A model generated the notes under the pieces. That model was given only the letters and a program-made list of their open reading frames with translations, made no database searches and had not been told where the DNA came from. From Pseudoneurospora amorphoporcata (lineage: Eukaryota; Ascomycota; Sordariomycetes; Sordariales; Sordariaceae), in assembly GCA_033297205.1 (NCBI GenBank), contig MU859465.1, positions 1-14,500 on the forward strand: a stretch of DNA of 14,500 nucleotides, given 5' to 3'. The translations under genes and the position numbers were made by a program. The number at the start of each line of letters is the position of its first letter. Within the stretch, counting starts at the first letter, position 1. Below, in pieces: positions 1 to 8,752 of the stretch.

Positions 1-1356
1 CTGTGTGGAAAGGTCTGGAGGGCTAAATCTGGAAGGGAGGCTGTGTGCCCTGCCTGGTCTGTGCCATGGCCAGGTGCACGGGCCTCTCCAACACAATCCC
101 AATATCCATACGTCTTCGCTCCACCTAAGAGGGTCCGGTGAAATCTCCCATCTTACCAGGGGCACCACCAAGACAGACTCTCCTTCTATTGGTTCTCCAT
201 CCCACCAAATGTTGAGATAATCATGATGCTTATTCCCAAACTTTATGCCATGTCGTCTCTGCTTAGTTAGCGGGTGTTTTACCGGACCGGTTACTTTGCC
301 GCTTTTGGTAAAAGCATGGACTGTAATCGTCATGCCAAAGCCATCCCGAGATGTATCTTCCACTTTAACATTATGGTAGTACTGTTCTTCAAACGCAGGG
401 GAAGACAACTTGACTACTTACATCAAAATAGATGTAGGCACACTTAGTTTGCCGCCATCAAGGTGGAGTCCACGGAATTCCTTTCGGCCTTCCGTAGAAG
501 CCCAAGACCAAAATAGTAAGTTTATTCCGCATGCTATCCGTTCAGACATTGGGACATCCCTATGCCACACCCAAAGGAGGTCAAAAGGCCAAAATTCCAT
601 CCAGGTTCCAGCAACGTATATTAAGCCAACACAATTTTCTATTGCCTTAACAATACCCGCGAGTGCGATAAATCTATCCGATGCGTATGTTAAGCTAGTT
701 TCCGTGTAGTCCTCTATAACACGATACCAGGACAATATCCACCGACGATTTAACTCAACGGTGTTAATAATTTTCAGAAATTGAGCTCTAGAAGTATCAT
801 AATGCTGAAACAAAAGCTTGTCATCAACAGCACGGCTTTCGGACTTCGTGTGACATCGGCACTCCCAGTACAACTGTTCGGTGCCGAAGTATAGGATTCG
901 AGGCGATAAGAATCTTTCTTAAAACACCCAAGCTCGTAAGAGCAAAGGAGAATTTCGTAGGGAGTCTGGTAGTCTTCTGTACTATTCCAGGCTAACATAT
1001 ATAGCCTCATTCTCATTCGACGTGGCAATGCGGCAAGGGACATACTCCAATGGGTTGCGGGTTGTGAAGCAGAAATCAACCGGAGAGCATGTATCCACTG
1101 GAAGCATTGAATCATTCCCAAGCCCCAATGCAGCAATGTTGCATGAAGTGTTACTATAGACATCGCACATGGTGGCGGCTTCTTTCTGAAAATCTGTGGT
1201 ATCGGAAGGGTCTTGGATAATACACAACGAGTCAATCCAGATATACTGGTAACCCAGTCGTTTTGTAATTTTCATAGCGTCCTGGAATGTTTGAGGGAGT
1301 TCCTCAATGGGTATACATTGCTGAAGCCGCTTGATACCGGATTGGTATCGCTGGTG
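1..1356 (-). pseudogene. HET-domain (heterokaryon incompatibility) pseudogene, N-terminus missing, continues past the window edge
   Basis: One minus-strand frame runs from about 1356 to the window edge and carries the HET domain in canonical order: WIDSLCIIQD near 1239-1210, EAATMCDVYSN then an IAAL block, a degraded RAWV..ERFLSPR block (about 940-900), YWEC, LTYASDRFIALAGI, YVAGTW and SWAS. HET proteins trigger non-self recognition and cell death when incompatible fungal cells fuse. The frame is interrupted at 982-984 (TAG), 919-921 (TAA) and 418-420 (TAA), and stays open after each. The 919 stop replaces the glutamine of the family motif WVxQER, so CAA to TAA is the simplest change. The first HET block (YxxLSYCWG type) is absent and the frame meets TGA at 1357-1359, so the N-terminus is lost or lies behind an unseen intron. 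Near 95 a one-base slip may move the C-terminus to a stop at 23-25. Identity as HET is firm; non-function is a strong inference. Confidence 0.87.
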
Positions 1357-1359
1357 TCA

Positions 1360-1531
1360 CATGTCAGAATAGCTGACATGCGCACGTGACAATGGCACGT
1401 GATGATGGTTGCGCCACGATCAATTGATCGTGACCGCGACCATGGTCGCGACCATGGGTCGCAACCCCACATGAGTGGGTCCTGTAGATTAGATAAGGCT
1501 CGCGCACATATGGTCATCGACCATCGCGAGC
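1360..1531. repeat. Palindrome cluster
   Basis: At least five inverted repeats lie side by side: arms of 8 bp at 1360-1367/1373-1380; a perfect 18-bp palindrome CACGATCAATTGATCGTG at 1415-1432; a perfect 16-bp palindrome at 1435-1450 centred on CCATGG, overlapped by a 14-bp palindrome at 1442-1455; arms CCCAC/GTGGG at 1466-1470/1475-1479; and a compound hairpin with outer arms GCTCGCG/CGCGAGC at 1498-1504/1525-1531 and inner arms ATGGTC/GACCAT at 1510-1515/1519-1524. GCACGTGA also occurs twice directly (1382-1389 and 1395-1402). Nothing coding is recognisable. The cluster begins three bases beyond the end of the HET homology. Origin unknown. Confidence 0.75.
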
Positions 1532-1888
1532 TCCCCTCTCTGGATCTTTCCGGGATCATCAATCATCATACCTTTCAATCACGACAATACTGTCATTTGT
1601 TCCCAATACCCTATCAACGGTATTACCGCTTGATGTTGTCAGGTAATAGCTGGATTGTCTTCCCAGGTCCTCGAACTATTGCCGCCCATACATGACTGAG
1701 GGTGCAGTATTGAATATCGGCCAAACCCGCGGAGGCAGGTGTAATATGAGATGGATCACGAATGATGGGAATGATGATAATTGAGGGATCCAGCTATCTG
1801 AAGCTGGAAGGGATCACCAGCTATATAGAGCTGGTGATACAAAGAGGAGGAAGGTCTGCAAAGGAGGGGATTCTGGGAGGTGCCAGAT
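1532..1888. other. Non-coding spacer with one strong hairpin and a purine-rich tract
   Basis: No gene is recognisable on either strand. At 1790-1807 the arms CCAGCT/AGCTGG flank a 6-nt loop. At 1813-1838 the 10-bp arms ATCACCAGCT/AGCTGGTGAT flank the loop ATATAG. Positions 1840-1880 are strongly purine-rich (GAGGAGGAAGG, AAAGGAGGGG) just before the LTR at 1889. A polypurine tract there would fit an LTR that ends an element lying to its left, but no coding remnant of such an element is visible in 1360-1840, so this reading is weak. Confidence 0.5.
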
Positions 1889-2296
1889 TGTGACGAACGG
1901 CAGTCTGATCTGCCTAAGTGGGATAGCTGAAGGTAAGACTATCAGTGCTGTTCGGTGAAGCCAAAAGGTTCACAACAAGTATGGTAGCGTTATACGTGTC
2001 TCGGTGATAAAGATCAATTGACTACTGTCGAACTATCTGACAATCTGAGTTCTCCCGTAGTCCCTTTATACCTCCTCGCCCTACTGCGAGATATCTGTCC
2101 TCGGATGTTCACGCGGTCGTGAACCCTATAGAATGTGTGATGGCTCACTCTGGTGTTGGCTCACCGTGAGCCCGTGCGTCAGTGAGCACCTGCATGCGCC
2201 CTTCTGGCACGTGCTTAACCTCCCGGGTATTACACTGGTTATCGCCAGTGAGTGGTCGGGTCTTGGGCGACCCTAGTGCCGCTTAAGTTCGTAACA
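1889..2296 (+). mobile_element. LTR of a Gypsy-like retrotransposon (LTR-1)
   Basis: A 408-bp unit starts TGTGACGAAC and ends GTTCGTAACA, giving the terminal inverted repeat expected of an LTR. Its first part (1889 to about 2070) matches, with scattered substitutions, the reverse complement of 4551 to about 4370; shared blocks include ACGAACGGCAGTCT, TTCGGTGAAGCCAAAAGG and GACTACTG. The flanking five bases differ (CAGAT before, GAGGC after), so no target-site duplication is seen and it is not a clean solo LTR. No primer-binding site for a common tRNA was recognised after 2296. The assignment rests on the paired copy and the TG...CA ends; the family is not named. Confidence 0.8.
2075..2273. 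repeat. Hairpin array inside LTR-1
   Basis: Five short inverted repeats follow one another: CTCGC/GCGAG (2075-2090), GTTCACG/CGTGAAC with loop CGGT (2107-2124), GGCTCAC/GTGAGCC with a 1-nt centre (2158-2172), CACTGG/CCAGTG (2233-2250) and GGGTC/GACCC (2258-2273). The GGCTCAC motif, repeated at 2142 and 2158, resembles the unit of the minisatellite in the other LTR (4181-4313). Confidence 0.7.
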
Positions 2297-3381
2297 GAGG
2301 CGCAGGCTATAACCGAGGAGCATGCCGAGACCGAGGCTGAAGAGTAGAGGGGAGGTGGGGGTTATCATATTGTATACTAAGTTATATACCTAACGGCTTT
2401 AAATATCCTTTGAATACCGTATTGAGAAATCTACTTGCTTTTCTTAGTCGCCTCATATATACCTTTCAATTTCCTAAATCTCTATTGGATTATATTAAGC
2501 GCCTATAATTATACCAACTGATTGCTTTAAGTCCTTTCGGCAATTTATTGACATTCTTCGGGCTGGAGAATTAGCGGTAGAGCACAAGATAATAGTCCCC
2601 AATATTTATTCCGGCAGGGTCGACGTTGAATGTAGTAAAGTTGCTCAACCGTAAAGGTTAGTAATTAAATAACTTTTAGGGCCTAGCGGATATTAAATAG
2701 TGCTGCGCTATGCTTAGGTTAAGTAGGTAGTTTGTAAGAAGATATCAGTCTTAGACTTAGTAGATTGATGAATATATTGACTATCGGCTATATAGAAAGG
2801 AGATATTAGAGGTAAGCAACTTGAACTATGCATAGGAGCTATAAGAAAAAAAAAAGTTGAAATTAAGAGCAAGTTGTAATTACAAACGAGACCACGGCGA
2901 GAATTTGAGCTGGACTCACTACACCACCCCCTATCGCTCCATACACCACCCTCCCCACTTCTTGCAGCTGATAGCAACTGACATTGTAAAATCAGTTTTC
3001 AAATGCAGATTACTACGTATAACCGATTACATAAATAAAAGAAACATCAAAAAGGAAAAAAAAACATACAACACCTAGGATTCGCTAGTCGTCACCGACC
3101 CAACTACTAGTCAGGCGATTGGTAGCTTATCTATAGGAGAGCGGACGGGATCCCGAATTTTCTACCATCTATAGTCGTATGTGTTCGATCAGCTAGAGAA
3201 ACAGACCTAAGAATGAACCTCGGGGATCAAGAGTCACCTTTTTATGCATCGATACATTTCTACTACACTTTCAGCACGAAACAACCAAACAAACATCTTT
3301 CATTGTACCTTCTCATAACCCAATCCTTAGGGAGACAGTTTCTTCCAAATGAAAATATCCCCGTTAATAGACTTTGTCTGA
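2297..3381. other. AT-rich non-coding stretch between the inverted LTRs
   Basis: The first 50 bases after LTR-1 are purine-rich (GAGG and CCGAGG repeats). From about 2340 to 3080 the sequence is AT-rich, with short A runs (2846-2855, and around 3055-3062) and no frame that resembles a protein family. It could be heavily mutated retrotransposon interior, given its position, but no domain or motif survives to show this. Nothing further is seen here. Confidence 0.5.
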
Positions 3382-3615
3382 TATATTCCTCCTTTATCGT
3401 TTATAATCCATCCCTACGAAAACTTTTACGGGCAACCTTATCTACCTTCGGAAATACAACCATTAGTTGACAGCCAGCTGAGATATGCTTCAGAACTTGA
3501 GAACCATATACCGTCTCACGTACTACCAGCAGAAAGCACCAGGCGCGCTACGGTCCTTGCAAAACTAGTTGAAGCCACCGCTATTAATATAATAGGCGAA
3601 GGACGAACACTATAA
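3382..3615 (+). pseudogene. Orphan 77-codon open frame, unrecognised
   Basis: Between a TGA at 3379-3381 and a TAA at 3613-3615 the plus strand is open for 77 codons with fairly normal amino-acid composition, including HPYENFYGQPYLPSE and ELENHIPSHVLPAE followed by a basic, Ala/Leu-rich end (RRATVLAKLVEAT). There is no ATG near its start, and upstream in the same frame it meets TAG and TGA codons, as a mutated fragment would. I do not recognise a family. It may be a remnant of the internal region of whichever element left the flanking LTRs, or chance. Confidence 0.25.
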
Positions 3616-4071
3616 AGGCGGATGATTAGCCGGGGCAGAGTTGGCTAGGTTTACTAGACTTGGAAGCGGCGAAGGGGTCCCGTCTTACCTGATAATGCTG
3701 ATCACCATAGTATACCTTGGTGAGAAGACACTCACCACTCTCGCTGGGGAGCTAAGTGTCGCATGCCTCTTCCGTAAAATCATTCCACTAGGGCCCAGTG
3801 CCGGACAGGTCCTAGCACTTGCAATTGTAGCCTACGAGGGCGCTGTAATAATAAACGAGAGTATCGTTAGTATAGTTATAGGTATTAACAATAATAATAC
3901 GATTAACATACCTAGTAACACTACTAAGAATAGTAAAGAAGACAGAGACTTTCATAATAATAGATTTTTTTATTATTGTTATTATTATTATTTTTAACAT
4001 CTACTTCCGCCTCCCGTAGGGTATGAGACGTGCCGCATCGGTGAATCTAGCGTATAGAAATAGGAGTAGTG
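3616..4071. other. Non-coding stretch ending in an AT microsatellite
   Basis: There is no convincing gene. The plus-strand open frame here lacks an ATG at its start and degrades into Asn and Tyr runs from the microsatellite. Positions 3880-3960 are rich in AATAAT-like triplets, and 3965-3997 is an imperfect TTA/TTATTG repeat. LTR-2 begins at 4072. Confidence 0.5.
3965..3997. repeat. TTA-type microsatellite
   Basis: The tract is T-rich with the period-3 pattern TTATTATTGTTATTATTATT, preceded by TTTTTT. It is a simple repeat, probably slippage-derived. Confidence 0.8.
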
Positions 4072-4551
4072 TGTTACGAACGTTAAGCGAAATAACACGG
4101 GCCAACCAAGCCACTGGGATACTACAGCCACGTGAAGGCTGAGCAATATAACCATAACAAGGATACGGGCTTATAAAAGCGAGCCAGGCTCATAGTAGTG
4201 AGCCAGGCTTATAGTAGTGAGCCAGGCTCATAAAAGTGAGCCAGGCTTATGATAGTAAGCCAAGCTCATAAAGGTAAGCTAGGCTTATAAAGGTGAGCCA
4301 GCTTAGGGCTCATGAGCTAGTTCGTGGTCAATGAGCCAGACGCATGTAACTAGAAGGCACCAAGATATAAAGGGACGACTGGAGAACTTAGATTGTCAGA
4401 TAGTTCTGCAGTAGTCAACAGATCATTATCATTGAAACCAGTATAACGCTGCTATACTTGTTGTGAACCTTTTGGCTTCACCGAACGTCTTCTAATAGTC
4501 TTCACCTTTAGCTATCCTATTTAGGCAGATTAGACTGCCGTTCGTTATACA
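4072..4551 (-). mobile_element. LTR of the same Gypsy-like family, inverted (LTR-2)
   Basis: Read on the minus strand it starts TGTATAACGAACGG at 4551 and ends GTTCGTAACA at 4072, the same termini as LTR-1. Sequence from 4551 to about 4370 matches LTR-1 1889-2070. The 480-bp length exceeds LTR-1 by 72 bp, largely because of a 19-bp tandem array at 4181-4313. It lies directly against the LINE 3' end at 4552. No 5-bp target-site duplication is seen; four bases AGTG occur at 4068-4071 and 4551-4554 but overlap the terminal A. Its orientation matches that expected for a 3' LTR of the minus-strand Gypsy fragment at 10461-14276, but the integrase that should lie between is absent, so a link is unproven. 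Confidence 0.8.
4181..4313. repeat. 19-bp minisatellite (7 units) inside LTR-2
   Basis: Units start at 4181, 4200, 4219, 4238, 4257, 4276 and 4295, with consensus near GAGCCAGGCTCATAGTAGT. The core GAGCC-A-GGCTC is itself an inverted repeat, so each unit can fold. Variation among units is mostly C/T or G/A (GAGCC to AAGCC, GGCTCAT to GGCTTAT). The last unit is altered (GAGCCAGCTTAGGGCTCAT). Confidence 0.9.
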
Positions 4552-4735
4552 GTGCCCTAACTGTCCACTAAAACCATTAATCCAAGGGCAACCCGGGGCT
4601 TATTGCTAGTGTAAATCACGTGTTGCCCATAGCGTAAACGCGGCCCAATACTTCCAATCGAATCGCCCAGCGAGCGAGCCGCTAATATATAGCGGCATCT
4701 ATAGAATAAAGGAAAAGACAAAAGAAAGGGCAAAA
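4552..4735 (-). other. Presumed 3'UTR of LINE copy 1
   Basis: It lies between the ancestral ORF2 terminator (TGA, 4736-4738) and LTR-2. It contains a pyrimidine-rich stretch just after the stop (minus strand) and GTGATTTACACTAGCAATAAGC further on. There is no poly(A) or simple-repeat tail, so the true 3' end could lie inside this stretch or have been lost at the LTR junction. Confidence 0.5.
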
Positions 4736-7700
4736 TCACTCCTCCCCGCTCTCGCTCTCGCTCCCCTCCTCCCGCACGGCTTCCTCCCACCGTCTAACTC
4801 GATGGACCAGCTTGTCCAAATCCGCCGTAACCTCCTCGATCTCATAGCCCTAGCCAACTTCTATCCCTTCGTCCCGTAGGAATCTAGTAAGATCGTCAGC
4901 GGCGCCTCCGTCGTCAATATACTATTACTAGAGTATCTAGCGCTAAACTTTCCTTGTACAAGTCTACGAAAAGAAGTAGGAGGTTTATATTCTCGCAATA
5001 AATCGTTGCTAGTAGATACCAATAGTAAGGGAGAGATTCTCCCGCGTAGTCGCCTCGCCTATAACTGGGGAGACTGCATACGCCTTCCTACAAAAGAAAG
5101 GATGGAAGGGATTCTTCCAGCTTCCACAGAAGCATGTTAACAAGGCGTCCTCATGCTCAAAGCGCTCATGGTAGTCCTTGAAATCACCGTGGCCAGACCT
5201 GGCCGCGAGGAGATGGTATAAAGAGCGTCTGTCCAACTCTTTTAGTTCGTCGTTAGGCTTGATAGAGACCCTCAGCCGGTAGTCTGCATAAGATTCTGGC
5301 TTGTTCGCGGCCTACCACGCCTTGAAATCCGTACGCGCTTCCCTCTTAGCAAGCCGTCTTGAGTGCGCAAGGGTAGCTAAGCCTTCATTGACTACCTCTC
5401 CCCCTTCAATACCTACCTTAGCAAGCTCGTCAGCAATCTCGTTGCCTATGATGTCGTTGTGGCTAGGAACCCAACGGACACCCACCAGGCTGGGGCCATA
5501 TCCTTTGCTGGTAGTACGGAAATCTAAGAAAGCCGCTTGTGACGACGCAGCTGGGGTTCCCCAGAGTCCTCTAATAACGGACGTGTTATCAAGGCATACC
5601 GTAATGCGTAGCCGGGCCTGTACCTCCGGAAAGAGCGCCACAGCGGCCTTAAGACTATGCCGCGCCCCTTCCGTCTCCGCATCGAAAACTTTCGTATATT
5701 CTAATTGACCGCATCCGCGGCCTAATTCTATCTATCCTTGGAAGATTATATAGCCAAAGCCTACGCACTCGCCCTCTAGTCTTTCTTCTTCAGCGTCCGG
5801 GTCCTCTGCGTGCGCTGGAAGGTCCATCTGCTTAGCTATTATAGAGCCGTCGGTGTAAACGACGATCTCCGAGGGATCTAATTGGAAAAGCCATTCTTTG
5901 AAATCCTTGGCAGCCCTATCCTTAGATGTGAGCGCTAAGTCTTTGTAAGTATCTCCGTTATAGACGGGCGGCTGTAGAACCGGCCGCGGGAAAGGCAAGG
6001 CGAGTTGGGCAGCCGTCTGTAGCGTTGTAGGGCGGCGAGGTAGGCCGTGCGGCGTCATTCGGGATTCTGAAAGACGTGGGACAAGCGGGTGGGCGGGATC
6101 TAAGGTGAGGAGGCGTACAGCATGCTACCGGCGGGCCGCTTCTAGAAGAAGAAGGACGGGAGGTAAGCTAACTTCGCGGTAGAGAATAACTAAGCGCGTC
6201 GTTCTCCATACCGGTAGGCTGGCGCGGGTAGCAATATTTACCGCTATCTAGATTTTATAGACGAGGTCCGCCAGTCCGTTACTAACAAGCGGAAACTCCC
6301 CTTCTTTACGGTGAAGAGCGTGCTTTTTATAGCTTGGCCACCAAATTTCAAAGCCAAATAAGGCCTTTAGCAGGACGACAACCTTCATAGCCTTTACTAT
6401 AGAGCTTAAGGGAGCGCCGTAGTAGACTCTATTAAGACCGCGTATGTAGCGGACTACCTACTTAGCAGAGGCGAGCCTATGCTCAATGTGGTGTTTCTAG
6501 TTCAGCTTGCTGTGGAGCCAAATCCCTAGCCAACGCATTGCCGGCTGTGCAGCCACCTCTACTCCTCCGTGCGTAATGGTCGGGAAAGGCGCAGTTAGTC
6601 TTTTCCCAGAAAAAAACTGAATTTCTGTCTTATCCGGGGAAAAATCGACTGCGTTGTCTACTCCCCATCGGACCATAGCGTCCAACTCTCGTTGGGCCTT
6701 CCCTGCAACCTCCTCGTTCGAAGAGCCAGTAATAAGGACTGCACAATCGTCTGCATATCCAAAATGCTGCGCTTCGCTCTCCCCGAGACGATGTACTAGC
6801 TCTGTGTAGAGCAAGTAGATAATTAGCGAAGCTGGTGAACCCTAGGGAAGCCCGCATCGAAGGCGACGCATAGGAGTAGTCACCCCCGGGTATCGAACGC
6901 AGGCTATGCGGTTCGTCATAAAAGACTCTACCCAACGGACTACGCAATCTGGCCACCCTTGCTCCCGCAAACGTAAGACTAGCCTATTCACTAGGACGGC
7001 ATCAAAGGCACCTTTAACATCCGCAGCTACTAGTGCAGCAACGAGTCCCTTGTCGAGTGCATTTTCGATATCGTGAACTAGAGCTTCTACAATGTCAACA
7101 GCTGAACGCTTTGGGAGGGCACCAGCCTATTGGGGATTTAAGACCCCGTTAGAAATAGCCGTCCAAGCGATCCGCCTACCAATAAGGCGTTCAATACCTT
7201 TCCCAAGGCAAGACAGGAGTAAGATGGGCCGCCATCCCTTAGCCGTCGTTTAGTCTTTCCCAAGTTTCGGTATCATAACCACTTCCGCCTGTCGGAAGAC
7301 TTGAGGGTAATAGCCGGTAGCGACGCAGCCCTGATAGAGCCGCTGGACAGAATCTTTAATAGATTCCCAAGATGCCTTCAACATACGGACCGTAATACCG
7401 TCGGTACCGGGGGACGTATTGCTAGTGCCGCAAAGGGTTTTATAAACTTCGTCCGCGTGGACGACAGACGACCAGGGTAAGCGGCGGCGTAGTACCGTAG
7501 GTACCCAGCCAGTTTCGAGGTCTTCGTTTTCACTATTCCTTTCTAGTAGGGCCGTACGGAGGGCCTCCGCCTTAGCTTCTGGCTCTATGACGGTCTGCCC
7601 ATTAATGACTAGCGGAGGTGCCTCCATTCGGTCACGGGGCTTGTACCATGCCACGATCCGATAGATATCCTTATCGTCTTGCGCCTTATTAATAAGGTTG

Positions 7701-8752
7701 TTGAAAAATAACTGCTTTGCTTCTTTGACTACCCTTTTAAACTCTTTCCGAAGAGCTTCTATCCATTGGGGGATGGGATTCAGGTTATTGTACTGATAGT
7801 TACGGAACATTCTAGATGCCTGTGCACACGTCTTATTCCACTACTTTGCGTTTTTCTCAAGTCTCGAAGGCCTGCAAGTAATTTGGAAGGCCTCTATAAG
7901 GACGTTACAGAGGGCCTCAACGAGTTCGTCGAGCCTTTTAGGGGAGTTCTCGCCTATAGGGAGGAGCGAGACTAAACCCATAAGAAAAGAGATATTTTCA
8001 GTATAAAGCTTAATAGCCTCTGGGTCTTCCCGAAGGACTAGTCGACGGCGGGGAGGTATTACTGGCTGGGTAGGGATGTCTATAATACAGACCTGGTGAT
8101 TTGAACCGCAGTCCAATTCTGGAGCGACCCTTGTCGAGCAAAGGGGAATATTTGAAAAAGTTAAGTCGATAGTATTTCCACGATTATAAGTAGGAATGCC
8201 GGGCACCGTTAGTAAATCTAGGTTGTGCTCTACAACGTAGTCTATAATACGCGTAGCGCCTTCCGACGTCTCTGCGCTAGGTTGCCAGGTGTGGTGTCTA
8301 GTATTGAAGTCTCTAGTGAGGAGTGTCCTAGCTGTTGGTTGCCAATTCTGAAGAGTTTCAAGGGTAGAAACGTCTTCGGATCGTCGATAGATATTAACGA
8401 AGGTAATTCCTTGCGTTTTTACCTATAGAAGATCTCTTGTAGACCCGAGGGTATATCCCCCGGCTGCTATATCTTTACGAACGTAGGTGGCTACACGTGG
8501 GTGAGTAGTTGCTTCCTCTGTCCATATGCGGATAGGAGTGTAAAGAGCGTAGAGGGGGTGCCCGGGAATACTAAAGCGGCCCTCGTAGAACTACGCCCGT
8601 AGCTCTTGAATCATAATCACGTCCGCTCTAGCCTTACTAGCAGCTTGGAGGGCAATCTCGTATGTATCGCGTATTTATACTATATTAGCCTAAAAAATAC
8701 GTAGTTTGGAATTATTCAGGCTACTACGAGAGGGGGTTAAATATCTACTCAT
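4736..8752 (-). pseudogene. LINE ORF2: endonuclease - reverse transcriptase - RNase H (23 in-frame stops)
   Basis: One frame of 1,339 codons runs from ATG 8752-8750 to TGA 4738-4736. Endonuclease (about 8700-7950): LRIF*ANI start, MIQEL, RDFN..HH (usually GDFN), DLTFSN and DCGSNHQ. RT: PGTDGI (about 7420), AADVKGAFDAV (about 7020), the LPQGS block as LP*GS at 6842-6844, and the catalytic YADD intact near 6757-6746. RNase H: YTDGS (about 5860), ETEGA, LDNTS, and SHNDIIGNEIADE (about 5475), so all four acidic positions survive. The C-terminus has LLAARSGHGDF and CFCG..HPFFC. In-frame stops start at 8690, 8675, 8591, 8423, 7841, 7250, 7127, 6842, 6497, 6458, 6248, 6125, 5732, 5312, 5009, 4985, 4964, 4943, 4937, 4928, 4925, 4922 and 4850: 19 TAG, 4 TAA, no TGA. 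No frameshift is needed anywhere. The pattern fits C-to-T change at CAA, CAG and TGG codons. Confidence 0.93.

Noticed and set aside
2561..2630. tRNA- or SINE-like segment (TTAGCGGTAGAGCA resembling an A box, GGTCGACGT loosely like a B box)
   Set aside because: The D-arm lacks its left strand, no anticodon or acceptor stem pairs, and the B-box match is poor.
3641..3997. Plus-strand open frame of about 118 codons
   Set aside because: It has no ATG at its start, ends in Asn/Tyr runs from the microsatellite, and shows no recognisable motif.
4181..4313. CRISPR-like array
   Set aside because: Units are adjacent 19-bp repeats without unique spacers, inside an LTR in a eukaryotic context; it is a minisatellite.
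4068..4554. AGTG on both sides of LTR-2 as a target-site duplication
   Set aside because: The right-hand AGTG uses the final A of the LTR terminus, and the adjoining bases differ.
4557..4790. Minus-strand open frame with Arg/Glu/Gly repeats
   Set aside because: It is an out-of-frame reading of the ORF2 C-terminus and 3'UTR of the LINE; the repeats come from the CTCTCG stretch.
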